Source: Leptospira bouyouniensis (GTDB taxonomy: Bacteria; Spirochaetota; Leptospiria; Leptospirales; Leptospiraceae). From it: a stretch of 64,000 bases of DNA. Location of the stretch: contig NZ_RQFT01000011.1 in assembly GCF_004769525.1 (NCBI RefSeq), forward strand, positions 1-64,000, written 5' to 3'. The position numbers and the translations under genes are program-made. The notes beneath the pieces are model-generated. The model was given only the letters and a program-made list of their open reading frames with translations, ran no database searches and was not told the origin of the DNA. Shown one piece after another: positions 35,642-48,062 of this stretch. Position 1 is the first letter of the stretch, and every line of letters starts with the position of its first letter.

Positions 35642-35658
35642 ATGCTAAATTTTAGCAT
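35642..35658. promoter_or_regulatory. Inverted repeat in the rimP upstream region
   Basis: ATGCTAAA and TTTAGCAT flank a single T, a 17-base near-perfect palindrome. It lies 28 bases before rimP, just ahead of a TATACA (35673-35678) that could be its -10, so a regulator bound here would overlap the -35. Confidence 0.4.
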
Positions 35659-35685
35659 AAGCTTTGGTCTCTTATACAGATTCCT

Positions 35686-36195
35686 ATGGGAATCTTTGGA
35701 TATGGTTTGGTATATACCGAGGAAAACATCAGAGAACTGATTTTACGAGTTCTCGCTCCACCTCTAGCGCTTTTTTCGCTCCAAGTACAGAATCGGAAAA
35801 ACCACGCCCTCATTGAGATTGAACTGGATCATCTCACAGACAAAACTGGCTCTGCTAGTTTGGAAGACTGTGAGACTGTGTCTAGGGGACTCAAAGAGGA
35901 GCTGGACCAATGGGGAGAGGAATTTGATTTCACTCTCCAAGTCTCCTCCGCAGGAGCAGAACGTGTATTACGTTTGCCGGAGGATTTAATTCGTTTCCAA
36001 GGACTTTTAGCAAAACTAGAAGTGCCGCTGGAATCAGGAAAATGGGACAAACGAGTGTATCGTTTGGGACCGGTTTCGGGGGAATCCGTTGAGCTTACGC
36101 TTTACGATCGTAAAACTCGACACAAAAAGAACCAAAAATCGGTATCTATGCCCATCGCAGAAATACGAAAGGGAAATTTGTATTTAGAAATTTAA
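35686..36195 (+). CDS. rimP: Ribosome maturation factor RimP
   Basis: 169 aa. N-terminal domain with E-I-E-L-D-H-L-T and L-E-D-C-E-T-V-S-R-G-L, then S-S-A-G-A-E-R-V-L-R (the S-S-P-G-x-x-R-x-L motif) and a C-terminal SH3-like barrel. It binds the 30S subunit during assembly. First gene of the rimP-nusA-infB-rbfA-truB-rpsO-pnp operon. Confidence 0.95.
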   Translation: MGIFGYGLVYTEENIRELILRVLAPPLALFSLQVQNRKNHALIEIELDHLTDKTGSASLEDCETVSRGLKEELDQWGEEFDFTLQVSSAGAERVLRLPEDLIRFQGLLAKLEVPLESGKWDKRVYRLGPVSGESVELTLYDRKTRHKKNQKSVSMPIAEIRKGNLYLEI

Positions 36196-36199
36196 GACT

Positions 36200-37600
36200 A
36201 TGGCGACAAAACAAGCAACGAAAGAAACTGGGCTATTCGAAGCCATCCAACAATTCTGTCAGGACAAATCTCTTGATAGAGAACTCGTACTCGGCGTCAT
36301 CCGCGACTCCCTACTTGCCGCCTATCGCAAAAAAGTCGGTTTAGAAGCGGAAACTGATGACCGTTGCCAAGTTGAATTTGGCTCTGATAATAAAAATGAA
36401 ATCATCATCTCTGTGTTACGCGATGTCGTAGCAGAAAAAACAACAAACCCTCTTGAAGTTTCTTTGGAAGATGCTCAGAAGATTGATCCAAAGATTGAAG
36501 TGGGAAGCCAAATCAGAGTGTTTGAAAAACCACAAGACTTGTCTCGGGTACTTTCGAGCCAAGCCAAACAAATGGTATTCCAACGCCTCCGCGATATGGA
36601 AAAAGAATTACTCTACCAAGAGTACAAATCCAAAGAAGGGGAGCTCACACACGGTTACTTCCAACGTTGGAAAAAGGACATCATGTCCATTGATCTTGGA
36701 AAAGTAGAAGGCATCATGCTGAAAAAAGACCAAAACCCTGGGGAAAAATACCGCCAAGGTGACCGTCTGAAGGCTATCATCTCTCGTGTTGAACTGAGAC
36801 CTCGTGAACCAATGCCTGTCATCACACTTTCTCGTGCTTCTGGTGACTTTGTCAAAAAACTCTTCGAGATGGAAATTCCAGAAGTGTATGATGGCATAGT
36901 GGAAATCAGAGACGTGGCACGAATCCCATCTTACAGAACGAAGGTGGTTGTTACCACGAGTAAATCTGATGTAGATCCTGTGGGTGCTTGTGTTGGGATG
37001 AAAGGGGTTCGGATCCAAGCCATTGTAAGAGAACTGGGAAACGAAAGGATCGACATTGTCCTTCATTCTGATGAACCAAGTGTTTTTATCGCCAATGCCA
37101 TCTCACCTGCAAAACCTGTAGAAGTTCATGTGGACAGAAAACGTGGGGATGCCCTTGTCATTGTTCCTGATGAATCGTTATCCCTAGCCATCGGGATCAA
37201 TGGTTCAAACGTTAAACTAGTTTCCCAACTTTCGGGTTTCAAAATCGATATCAAAACTGTATCACAATACAACCAAGAACTCGCATCCCCTGAGGCACGT
37301 GAGAAATTGGACCGACTTTTCAACGCCCAACAAGAAGCGATGGAAGAATCGGAAGACAATTACAACCAAAGTGGTGGGGAAGAGGAAGAAGAAGATTCTG
37401 GATACACACCTCTCTCCGAAATCCCGGGTCTCACACCTAGAATCGTTGGCCTATTAGAGGCCGGTGGGATCAAAAATGTGGAAACCCTCCTTGAGTTCAG
37501 CCAGGAAGAACTTTCGAAAATTTCCGGAATCGGAAAAACCACGGCAGAACAGATTTTACGTCTGTTACGTGAGTCGATCGAATGGGTAGAAGAGGGTTAA
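36200..37600 (+). CDS. nusA: Transcription termination/antitermination factor NusA
   Basis: 466 aa. N-terminal RNA polymerase-binding domain (1-125), S1 domain (about 135-205), two KH domains (about 205-350; G-V-R-I-Q-A-I-V-R-E-L, then A-I-G-I-N-G-S-N-V-K-L) and a C-terminal helix-hairpin-helix (I-S-G-I-G-K-T-T-A-E-Q-I). An acidic linker (E-E-E-E-E-D) precedes the last domain. Four bases after rimP. Confidence 0.97.
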   Translation: MATKQATKETGLFEAIQQFCQDKSLDRELVLGVIRDSLLAAYRKKVGLEAETDDRCQVEFGSDNKNEIIISVLRDVVAEKTTNPLEVSLEDAQKIDPKIEVGSQIRVFEKPQDLSRVLSSQAKQMVFQRLRDMEKELLYQEYKSKEGELTHGYFQRWKKDIMSIDLGKVEGIMLKKDQNPGEKYRQGDRLKAIISRVELRPREPMPVITLSRASGDFVKKLFEMEIPEVYDGIVEIRDVARIPSYRTKVVVTTSKSDVDPVGACVGMKGVRIQAIVRELGNERIDIVLHSDEPSVFIANAISPAKPVEVHVDRKRGDALVIVPDESLSLAIGINGSNVKLVSQLSGFKIDIKTVSQYNQELASPEAREKLDRLFNAQQEAMEESEDNYNQSGGEEEEEDSGYTPLSEIPGLTPRIVGLLEAGGIKNVETLLEFSQEELSKISGIGKTTAEQILRLLRESIEWVEEG

Positions 37601-37615
37601 GTTTTAAGGCATAAT

Positions 37616-40363
<2,748 letters not shown>

Positions 40364-40373
40364 GGCGGCCTAA

Positions 40374-40802
40374 ATGAATCCCATTCGAATGAAAAAACTC
40401 GAATCGGAGATCATTCGCCTCATCTCCTCTGCGATTTTGGAAGGCAAGGTAAAAGACCCTCGGGTCTTTTTGCCAAGTTTCCATCGGATTGAAATCAGCG
40501 AAGACTTAAAGTATGCAAAGGTTTACTTCACTGCCCTTTGTAATAATAATGAGAGAAAAAAACTAACACAAGGTCTTGTGTCGTGTGCTGGTTTTTTATC
40601 TTCCCTTGTTGGCAAAAATCTCCATTTACATACCAATCCAAAGTTTAGTTTTGTCTGGGACAATCACTACATCAAAAGTTTGGATGTGATCCGTTTGATA
40701 GATGAGTCTGCCCCAAAAACTTTATTTGAAGAACTGCACCCTAACTCCTCGGATGAGGCTTTAGAAGGTGACGGGGATACGGTAGAAGAGGATTCGCATT
40801 AA
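40374..40802 (+). CDS. rbfA: Ribosome-binding factor A
   Basis: 142 aa with the KH-like RbfA fold: M-N-P-I-R-M-K-K-L-E-S-E-I-I-R-L-I-S at the start, D-P-R-V, then D-L-K-Y-A-K-V-Y-F. C-terminal acidic tail. Needed for 16S rRNA maturation on the 30S. 10 bases after infB. Confidence 0.93.
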   Translation: MNPIRMKKLESEIIRLISSAILEGKVKDPRVFLPSFHRIEISEDLKYAKVYFTALCNNNERKKLTQGLVSCAGFLSSLVGKNLHLHTNPKFSFVWDNHYIKSLDVIRLIDESAPKTLFEELHPNSSDEALEGDGDTVEEDSH

Positions 40803-41028
40803 TACAAAAAAGGAAAGTTCAGTGGATTGATAAGGATCCGCATGATTCACTTTAAACAGAACTAAAAAACTAGAATCACTTTTTTAAAACCTTCGAACTT
40901 GGGGGAATGGAGATTTAAATTTGATATGTTTGGAATCAAAGTTGTTTCTCTGTGAATCAAAAATCAAATCGATTTTGAAACAATTTATTTAGAAAGTTTT
41001 CGCTTATCATTGTTTTGCGACTTAAAAT

Positions 41029-41958
41029 ATGGTAAAACCAATTGAATCAGGATTTTTATTTGTCTACAAACCACCAGGGATTACGAGTTCTGATTTGGTT
41101 TTGAAAACCAAACGATTGCTCGGTCAAAAATCGGTAGGGCATACTGGAACACTCGATCGGTTTGCAGAAGGTCTCCTCATTTTACCTTGTGGGGATTACA
41201 CTGCCTTTTCGCAGGTTTTCCTTGGAAAAGACAAAACCTATTTGGCAGAAGTGATCGTTGGACTTCGCACAGATTCAGGTGACCCCGATGGAATCGTGGA
41301 AGTTGATGACCGCACATCCGTTCTCCAAACCTTTCTAACTTCTTTCCCTAGGAAGAGATTAGAGGAAGAGCTGCAAACTCTTACCACACTCACTACCCAA
41401 AAAGCACCAAAAATTTCTGCCCTAAAAGTCGGGGGAAAACGCCAGTCAGATCTTTTCCGAGAAGGTACATTGGTTGAGGAAAAAGAACGTGCCATCACCA
41501 TCCATGCAGTCAATGACATCCAATTTACAGCTGTTGGATTTTCGTTTCGCATCCATGTGAGTTCAGGGACTTACATCCGAAAAATTGTCTTAGACCTCTC
41601 CGAGAAATGGGGGATTCCACTCTCACTAGGAAGGCTTGTCAGAGAATCCATCGGGGACTATGGTCTAGAAGGTGCCAAACCCTTGGATCAGATCACTTCT
41701 TCGGATTTAAAAGGTTGGAAAGAAGTGTTCCCGTTACCAATCCGCATTGTAGACGAAGTGGAAAAAAAAGCAGTGATCCACGGTGGTTATATCTGGGACA
41801 AACTCCCCAAGGCAGATGAAAATGGATTTTATATCGTCGACTCAGACGAAACCACAATCCTTGCTTGGTGTTCTTACGAGGGAAAACCTAGCCATATTCC
41901 TTACCGATACAGAAAAGTATTTTTTGACCCTTCTGCAAAAATTATGTTTTCTAAATGA
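41029..41958 (+). CDS. truB: tRNA pseudouridine(55) synthase
   Basis: 309 aa. Catalytic motif G-H-T-G-T-L-D-R-F-A (Asp43), the F-V-Y-K-P-P-G-I-T-S-S-D-L motif and S-S-G-T-Y-I-R-K-I-V-x-D-L. Makes pseudouridine 55 in the T-loop of tRNA. A 226-base gap separates it from rbfA, longer than other gaps in the operon, and may hold a promoter; I see no clear match. Confidence 0.97.
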   Translation: MVKPIESGFLFVYKPPGITSSDLVLKTKRLLGQKSVGHTGTLDRFAEGLLILPCGDYTAFSQVFLGKDKTYLAEVIVGLRTDSGDPDGIVEVDDRTSVLQTFLTSFPRKRLEEELQTLTTLTTQKAPKISALKVGGKRQSDLFREGTLVEEKERAITIHAVNDIQFTAVGFSFRIHVSSGTYIRKIVLDLSEKWGIPLSLGRLVRESIGDYGLEGAKPLDQITSSDLKGWKEVFPLPIRIVDEVEKKAVIHGGYIWDKLPKADENGFYIVDSDETTILAWCSYEGKPSHIPYRYRKVFFDPSAKIMFSK

Positions 41959-41984
41959 GTCCTTCTTAAAATCTGGACACTGTT

Positions 41985-42251
41985 ATGATCACAAAAGAAC
42001 AAAAACAGCAGATCATTGCTACTTTCGGTAGCAAACCAAACGACTCAGGTTCTGCAGAAGTACAAATCGCTCTTCTCGACTCTCGTATTAAAGACCTTAC
42101 TGAACACTTCAAAGCGAACAAGAAGGACTTCCACTCTCGCCGCGGACTAATCGCAATGGTGAACCAGAGAAAGAGTTTATTGGAATACCTAAAACGTTCC
42201 AACTTAGAAAGTTATAAAAAGCTGATTGAAAAACTCGGCCTTAGGAAGTAA
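41985..42251 (+). CDS. rpsO: 30S ribosomal protein S15
   Basis: 88 aa, typical length. [15 protein letters not shown] and [10 protein letters not shown] are hallmark S15 sequences. Binds 16S rRNA. Next to pnp as in many bacteria. Confidence 0.98.
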   Translation: MITKEQKQQIIATFGSKPNDSGSAEVQIALLDSRIKDLTEHFKANKKDFHSRRGLIAMVNQRKSLLEYLKRSNLESYKKLIEKLGLRK

Positions 42252-42256
42252 TTCCT

Positions 42257-44347
42257 ATGGCTACAGAGTACACTGGTGTTTGGGGTAGAGATTCTATCAC
42301 CCTAGAGACCGGCAAGTGGGCGAAACAAGCTCACGGGTCGGTTGTATACAAAACCGGAAATTTGGTCCTGCTTGCCACTGTTTGTGCCGCAGAAGAACCA
42401 AAAGAAGGACAAGATTTTTTCCCACTAACTTGCGAATACACAGAGAAGGCTTACTCGGTAGGTCGTTTCCCTGGTGGTTACTTCAAACGAGAGGCAAAAC
42501 CTGCCGAACACGAAGTTCTACTTTCGCGTATTCTCGATCGTCCTATCCGCCCAATGTTCCCAGAAGGTTACTTCTCTGAAGTCCAACTTCTTGTCCAAGT
42601 TTTATCCGCAGACAAACAAGTATCTGTCCAAGGCCATGCGATTAACGCAGCTTCGGCGGCACTTTCTGTTTCTTCGATTCCTTTTGCAGGCCCCATTGCT
42701 GGTGCTCGCATTGGTCGTATCGGTGGCGAATTTATTCTCAATCCTACAAACGAAGAGATCACGAAATCTGATCTGGATTTAGTGGTTGCGGGAACGAAAG
42801 ATGCCATCGTTATGATTGAAGGGGAAGCAAGTGAAATCTCCAAAGATGATATGATGGCTGCCCTTCGTTTTGCACAAGAGCAATTGAAAATTGCCGTTGC
42901 CATGCAAGAAGAGTTGGCGAAGAAAAATGGAACTGTCAAAAAGGAAGTTGTTTTAAAAGCTCCTGACAAAGAACTCCATGCTAAAATTCGTGAATTCGCT
43001 TTTGATCGATTGACTGCTGCCAACAAAAATGCAGACAAAGCAAAACGTAATGACGATATCAAAGCCATTAATAAAGAAACGGTTGAACATTTTAAAACCT
43101 TACTGGCTCCTGAAGACAAAACCAAAGACATCAAACATTTTTTACATGAATTGGAATACGAAGTCGTCCGAGAACTTGTACTCGGTGAAGGAATTCGTTT
43201 TGATGGTCGTAAGACTGACGAGATTCGTAAAATTTCTTGTGAAATCGATGTACTTCCTGGACCACATGGATCTGCTGTTTTCACAAGAGGACAAACACAG
43301 TCTCTTGGGGTGATGACACTCGGAACCACTTCTGACAACCAAAGGTATGAAACACTCGAAGGTTCCAAAGAAAAGAACTTTATGTTACACTACAACTTCC
43401 CTGCGTTTTCCGTAGGTGAGGTAAGACGTAACTCTGGCCCGGGAAGGCGTGAAATTGGTCATGGAAACCTGGCAGAACGTGCCATCAAAAAAGTCCTTCC
43501 GACACAAACCGAGTTTCCATATGTGATTCGGCTTGTATCTGAAATATTAGAATCCAATGGATCTTCCTCCATGGCATCTGTTTGTTCAGGAACCTTAGCG
43601 TTAATGGCAGGTGGAGTTCCGATTTCAGGACCTGTGTCTGGGATTGCGATGGGACTTTTCAGTGATGAAAAAGGTCGTTTTGCCGTATTATCTGACATTG
43701 CTGGGATTGAAGACCACTTTGGCGATATGGACTTTAAACTAGCGGGGACCAAAAAAGGAATCACTGCCTTCCAAATGGACCTTAAAGTCAACGGACTCGG
43801 TTTGGAAGTATTACAAAAGGCCATTGAACAAGCAGAAGTGGGTCGTGACCATATCCTTGGTGAAATGAACAAAGCCATTTCTTCTGTGAAGGGAAACCTT
43901 AGCGAAAATGCTCCTCGCATTACACAAAAACAAATACCAAAAGATCGTATTGGTGAGCTCATTGGCCCAGGTGGGAAAATGATCCGTGCCATCATCGAAC
44001 AATCTGGTTCTGAGATTTCTGTAGATGATTCAGGAAAGGTAACCATTGCCTCTCCAAGTGAAGAGTCGAAAGAAAAAGCCATCGCAATGATCGATGGAAT
44101 CTTTGAAGAAATCGAAGTAGGAAAAATCTACGAAGGTGTCATCAAACGAATCGCTGACTTTGGTGCCTTTGTGGAAATTTTACCTGGAAAAGAAGGGCTT
44201 TGCCACATCTCCAAACTAGATGTGAAACGAGTTCAATCTGTTCGTGACATTGTTTCCGAAGGGGACAAAATCAAAGTAAAAGTGATTTCTGTTGATAAAA
44301 TGGGAAAAATTGATCTTTCGAGAAAGGACGTCCTTTTAGACAACTAA
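42257..44347 (+). CDS. pnp: Polyribonucleotide nucleotidyltransferase
   Basis: 696 aa. Two RNase PH domains (1-220; 305-545 with [15 protein letters not shown] and catalytic [14 protein letters not shown]), KH domain ([13 protein letters not shown]) and C-terminal S1 domain. Degrades RNA 3' to 5' by phosphorolysis. Starts 5 bases after rpsO. Confidence 0.98.
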   Translation: MATEYTGVWGRDSITLETGKWAKQAHGSVVYKTGNLVLLATVCAAEEPKEGQDFFPLTCEYTEKAYSVGRFPGGYFKREAKPAEHEVLLSRILDRPIRPMFPEGYFSEVQLLVQVLSADKQVSVQGHAINAASAALSVSSIPFAGPIAGARIGRIGGEFILNPTNEEITKSDLDLVVAGTKDAIVMIEGEASEISKDDMMAALRFAQEQLKIAVAMQEELAKKNGTVKKEVVLKAPDKELHAKIREFAFDRLTAANKNADKAKRNDDIKAINKETVEHFKTLLAPEDKTKDIKHFLHELEYEVVRELVLGEGIRFDGRKTDEIRKISCEIDVLPGPHGSAVFTRGQTQSLGVMTLGTTSDNQRYETLEGSKEKNFMLHYNFPAFSVGEVRRNSGPGRREIGHGNLAERAIKKVLPTQTEFPYVIRLVSEILESNGSSSMASVCSGTLALMAGGVPISGPVSGIAMGLFSDEKGRFAVLSDIAGIEDHFGDMDFKLAGTKKGITAFQMDLKVNGLGLEVLQKAIEQAEVGRDHILGEMNKAISSVKGNLSENAPRITQKQIPKDRIGELIGPGGKMIRAIIEQSGSEISVDDSGKVTIASPSEESKEKAIAMIDGIFEEIEVGKIYEGVIKRIADFGAFVEILPGKEGLCHISKLDVKRVQSVRDIVSEGDKIKVKVISVDKMGKIDLSRKDVLLDN

Positions 44348-44352
44348 ACAGT

Positions 44353-44372
44353 CCCCAAACAATTGTTTGGGG
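44353..44372. promoter_or_regulatory. 20-bp perfect palindrome between pnp and the M16 peptidase
   Basis: CCCCAAACAA followed by its complement TTGTTTGGGG. It starts 5 bases after the pnp stop and lies 12 bases before ATG 44385; no T-run follows, so a weak terminator, RNA-processing hairpin or translation-control element is more likely than a strong terminator. Confidence 0.55.
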
Positions 44373-44384
44373 GGAGTGAACCAA

Positions 44385-45671
44385 ATGGCACCCGTCATTG
44401 AATGCAAACGAACTGTATTGCCAAATGGTCTTACAGTTCTTTTCCAACCTATGAAACACGCATCCTCTATGGGGGTGGGTGTTTTTTTAAAACAGGGCAG
44501 TCTCGCCGAAACCAATTCTGAACATGGTTACTTTCACTTTTTAGAGCATATGCTCTTCAAAGACACTGAAACTCGCACAAGTAAAGAAATCGCTGAGTCC
44601 ATTGAACGAGTGGGTGGGATCTTAAATGGTTCTACGGGTCGAGAATACACACAATACTATGTAGTTGCCATCAAAAACCAAGCAGAGCTTGCGTTTGAAA
44701 TTTTATCTGACATGTTATTCCGACCGCTATTTCGAAAAGAAGACATCCAAACGGAAAAAGGTGTCATTATGGAAGAAATGCGTTCGTATGAAGATGCCCC
44801 CGATGATTTTGTATATGATTATTACTTTCGTAATATTTTTGGAAAATCACCTTACGGTCGTGATATCATTGGTACCAAAAAATCGGTAACGGGAGTCACG
44901 GAAAATTCCATTCGAAAATTTTTTGAAAAACATTATTTCCCTAAGAATATGGTGATCTCTGTTTCTGGGAATTTCACTTGGGAGAAGGTACTCGATCTTA
45001 CCAAAAAATACTTTTCGTTTGAAAATCCACATGGGAAAACTCCGACAGAACTCATCATCCCTGCACCTAAAAAAAATTATTCGAAACATTTGGAACGTCG
45101 TAAAATTGAACAGTTTCATATCATGTTAGGAGTGAATGGAAAACAAAGGGACTACCGAACAGTAACGGTTTCTGGTCTTATCTCTACCATACTCGGTGGG
45201 GGTATGGCATCACGGCTTTTCCAAAACATCCGCGAAAAGGAAGGTCTTTGTTATAGCATTTATAGTTTTCCTTCCTATTATAAAACCACCGGGCTTTTTT
45301 CCATCTCCTCTGCCACATCGAAAGAGAAGGCTGCACGTTGTGTAGAACTTATTCTGAAGGAACTTGAACTCATCACAAAACATGGTTTTTCCAAATCGGA
45401 ACTAGCCGATGCCAAATCCAACCAAATGGGTTCGATCGCTATCGGTTATGAACTTCCTGAAAACCGAATGAATAATATTGGTCTACAGGAAATCTATTAT
45501 GGGCAGTATTTTTCACTCGAAGACAGGATGAAGGCAATTAAGTCTGTGACTTTGGATGAAATCAATCACGCCGCCAAAGAGATGTTTGGTTTGGACAAGG
45601 TGCACCTGTCTTGTGTTGGGGATATGACAGAAAGCCAATTTGCCAAAATCCCAGTGCAATTTGGTGGTTAA
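44385..45671 (+). CDS. M16-family zinc metallopeptidase
   Basis: 428 aa from ATG 44385 (GGGGAG upstream; the TTG at 44367 lies in the hairpin). Inverted zinc motif H-F-L-E-H (His51, Glu54, His55) with a Glu about 75 residues later (E-K-G-V-I-M-E-E). Usual processing-peptidase-like two-domain architecture, with G-G-G-M-A-S-R-L-F-Q in the second half. Substrate unknown; likely cytoplasmic or envelope protein processing. Confidence 0.92.
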   Translation: MAPVIECKRTVLPNGLTVLFQPMKHASSMGVGVFLKQGSLAETNSEHGYFHFLEHMLFKDTETRTSKEIAESIERVGGILNGSTGREYTQYYVVAIKNQAELAFEILSDMLFRPLFRKEDIQTEKGVIMEEMRSYEDAPDDFVYDYYFRNIFGKSPYGRDIIGTKKSVTGVTENSIRKFFEKHYFPKNMVISVSGNFTWEKVLDLTKKYFSFENPHGKTPTELIIPAPKKNYSKHLERRKIEQFHIMLGVNGKQRDYRTVTVSGLISTILGGGMASRLFQNIREKEGLCYSIYSFPSYYKTTGLFSISSATSKEKAARCVELILKELELITKHGFSKSELADAKSNQMGSIAIGYELPENRMNNIGLQEIYYGQYFSLEDRMKAIKSVTLDEINHAAKEMFGLDKVHLSCVGDMTESQFAKIPVQFGG

Positions 45672-45799
45672 AGTTTCTAATTGATTCGGTTTAAGTGAAA
45701 AATGAATCGGATGCGTTGGATTCATCGCCTTTCTGTCGATTCTGAATCAAACTCATTGATTTAGGACATTCAAAATTTAATGTTTTCCAAAAGGACTTT

Positions 45800-46249
45800 A
45801 TGGTAGAACCACACACCCATCTCCAAATCCAAATCCTAAAAGAGGGGGCAGTTGTCCCAGAATACAAAACGGAAGGTTCTGCGGGGATGGATCTCACAGC
45901 TTGTCTAACGGAGAACCTAATTCTTCCGAAGGGAGAAGTGGTTTTTGTTCCGACGGGACTTGCCATGGCAATCCCCGAAGGGTATGAGGGGCAAATCCGT
46001 CCTCGTAGTGGGTTTTCGACAAAACACCGCATCATAATGCCCAATAGCCCAGGGACAATTGACTCGGACTACCGGGGTGAAGTCCTCATCCCACTCCTCA
46101 ATTTGAGTGGAGAGGACTTTGTTTTAGAACCTGGAACCCGAGTGGCACAAATTGTTTTCCAATCCGTAGCAAAATTGACTGTGAAATTAGTTCCAAAACT
46201 CGAAGCAACGGTTCGTGGTTCAGGTGGGTTTGGCAGCACTGGAAAATAA
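45800..46249 (+). CDS. dut: Deoxyuridine 5'-triphosphate nucleotidohydrolase
   Basis: 149 aa, trimeric dUTPase. Motifs: G-S-A-G-M-D-L-T (1), P-R-S-G-F-S-T-K-H (2), G-T-I-D-S-D-Y-R-G-E (3), R-V-A-Q-I-V (4) and the C-terminal R-G-S-G-G-F-G-S-T (5). Hydrolyses dUTP to dUMP and pyrophosphate. ATG 45800; no other gene in between from M16. Confidence 0.97.
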   Translation: MVEPHTHLQIQILKEGAVVPEYKTEGSAGMDLTACLTENLILPKGEVVFVPTGLAMAIPEGYEGQIRPRSGFSTKHRIIMPNSPGTIDSDYRGEVLIPLLNLSGEDFVLEPGTRVAQIVFQSVAKLTVKLVPKLEATVRGSGGFGSTGK

Positions 46250-46320
46250 GACATAAACAAAAAAAAAGACACTTAGCTTTTTTCGAGGAAAACCGATAGA
46301 AGCTGTAGAGGTGCCTTTTT

Positions 46321-47118
46321 ATGATGCGATCCCTTTGGACCGGTGCTACCGGGATGATTGCCCAACAATTTCATATTGATACCGTTGCCAATAACCTGGC
46401 CAACGTAAACACCACAGGTTTTAAAAAGAACCGAGTGGACTTTGAAGACTTAGTTTACCAACACCAAGTGCTTGCGGGAACTCCAGCCACCTCTGTTTCC
46501 GAAATTCCAACTGGTGTGAATGTGGGGCATGGTGTAAAAGTTGCCGCCACACAGAAATTATTCGAGATTGGATCTTTCCAAGCCACAGGGAATAAACTAG
46601 ACCTTGCGCTCACAGGTGAGATGGCTTTTTTTAAAATCCAAATGCCGGATGGAACTTTCTCGTATTCACGTGACGGATCCTTTAAAATTGATTCGAACCA
46701 ACAAGTCGTTACATCTAACGGGTATTTGTTGGAACCACCAATCATCCTACCTGAAAATGCCATTTTAAATACATTAATGGTTTCTGAAGAAGGTGAGGTC
46801 ACAGTAAAAATCGGAAACGACATCAGACCCACGACCATTGGCCAATTGGAACTCTACCGGTTTGTAAACCCTGCAGGTCTCCAAGCCGTGGGGAAAAACT
46901 TATTCCGTGAAACCGTTGCTTCAGGTCAAGAAATCCCAGGGATGCCATCTCAAGAAGGTTATGGGAGTGTTCTACAAGGATTTTTAGAGATGAGTAATGT
47001 TAAAATCGTAGAAGAGATGGTGAATATGATCGTTGCACAAAGGGCTTACGAATCGAATTCTAAAACCATCCAAACTTCGGATAACATGCTTTCAACGGCA
47101 ATTGGTTTGAAACGTTAA
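46321..47118 (+). CDS. flgG: Flagellar basal-body rod protein FlgG
   Basis: 265 aa. Starts M-M-R-S-L-W-T-G-A-T-G-M with N-N-L-A-N-V-N-T-T-G-F-K-K and ends with F-L-E-M-S-N-V-K-I-V-E-E-M-V-N-M-I-V-A-Q-R-A-Y-E-S-N-S-K-T-I-Q-T: the rod-family N- and C-terminal helices. Distal rod subunit. First of flgG-flgA-flgH-flgI-flgJ; the flgA ATG overlaps its stop. Confidence 0.95.
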   Translation: MMRSLWTGATGMIAQQFHIDTVANNLANVNTTGFKKNRVDFEDLVYQHQVLAGTPATSVSEIPTGVNVGHGVKVAATQKLFEIGSFQATGNKLDLALTGEMAFFKIQMPDGTFSYSRDGSFKIDSNQQVVTSNGYLLEPPIILPENAILNTLMVSEEGEVTVKIGNDIRPTTIGQLELYRFVNPAGLQAVGKNLFRETVASGQEIPGMPSQEGYGSVLQGFLEMSNVKIVEEMVNMIVAQRAYESNSKTIQTSDNMLSTAIGLKR

Positions 47119-48059
47119 TGAAACTTTGGATTTCATTTCTTTTTAGTTTAATACTTTATTTGCCTTTGATGGCAAACAAAGAAGACAATCGTTTGTATCT
47201 CAAACCCAAAACTATTGTGGGTGTAGGAGAGGTGAGGTTGTCTGATTTTACCAACTGGAAAGGGAATTGGAATCCAATTATATTCCAAAATGTAAAGGCA
47301 CCTTTGGTCATCCAACCAGATGATCTGACAAATCAAATCACAACACTTTATCTAAAAGAAACAGGAACCAATGTTTCTTTTACCGTGATGGGGAAAGAAG
47401 GGATTTTACTTCCAAAAACTTCAATTCTCTCTAAGAAAGAATTAGAAGTTTCACTTTGGAAAGATTTAATTGCATCCAATGAACATTCGTTAGGAGAAAT
47501 GGGTGATACATTTCGGATCAGTTCCGAAAAGGAAACATTTCCAAGTATTACAGGAACATCACCAGTTTGGCGGAGTTTAGGTAGAACCCTTCATGCAGGG
47601 AAACGCCTATTCCCATTGGATTTTTATTATGAAGGGAAACTTGTCCATTCAGAGTCTGTACCTTTTCTCATTGAAGAAAAGAAAAAAGCATACTTCACAA
47701 AAAGGGAAATCCCATCAAAAACTGTTTTAACCGATGATGATGTAGAACTTCGGTATTTTTTCTCTGCTGACTCTGTGAGAGAGTACACAGACGAAAACCC
47801 TGTTGGTAAAACAGCATTAAATGGTTTTTTACCCGATACGGCGATTGAAAAAAAACAAGTGAGAACTCTCCATACCATTGAACGTGGGCAAGAAGTTGAA
47901 CTTGTGTATACGGTCGGGAATCTATTACTAAAAATCAAAACAAGAGCAATGAATTCAGGGAACCGAGGGGAAGAAATTTCCCTTCTCAATTTGGCTTCCC
48001 AAAAAATGTTAAGAGCCCGGGTTCAAAGTGAAGGTGTATGCCTTTTGGAAGAGAGATAA
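47118..48059 (+). CDS. flgA: Flagellar P-ring assembly chaperone FlgA
   Basis: 313 aa with signal peptide (M-K-L-W-I-S-F-L-F-S-L-I-L-Y-L-P-L). The C-terminal SAF domain has P-S-K-T-V-L-T-D-D-D-V-E, G-K-T-A and K-K-Q-V-R-T-L-H-T-I-E-R-G-Q-E-V. Chaperones FlgI in the periplasm. Overlaps flgG by one base. Confidence 0.9.
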   Translation: MKLWISFLFSLILYLPLMANKEDNRLYLKPKTIVGVGEVRLSDFTNWKGNWNPIIFQNVKAPLVIQPDDLTNQITTLYLKETGTNVSFTVMGKEGILLPKTSILSKKELEVSLWKDLIASNEHSLGEMGDTFRISSEKETFPSITGTSPVWRSLGRTLHAGKRLFPLDFYYEGKLVHSESVPFLIEEKKKAYFTKREIPSKTVLTDDDVELRYFFSADSVREYTDENPVGKTALNGFLPDTAIEKKQVRTLHTIERGQEVELVYTVGNLLLKIKTRAMNSGNRGEEISLLNLASQKMLRARVQSEGVCLLEER

Positions 48060-48062
48060 TTG

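Noticed and set aside
42568..44082. Long minus-strand frames over pnp
   Set aside because: Shadows of the pnp coding sequence.
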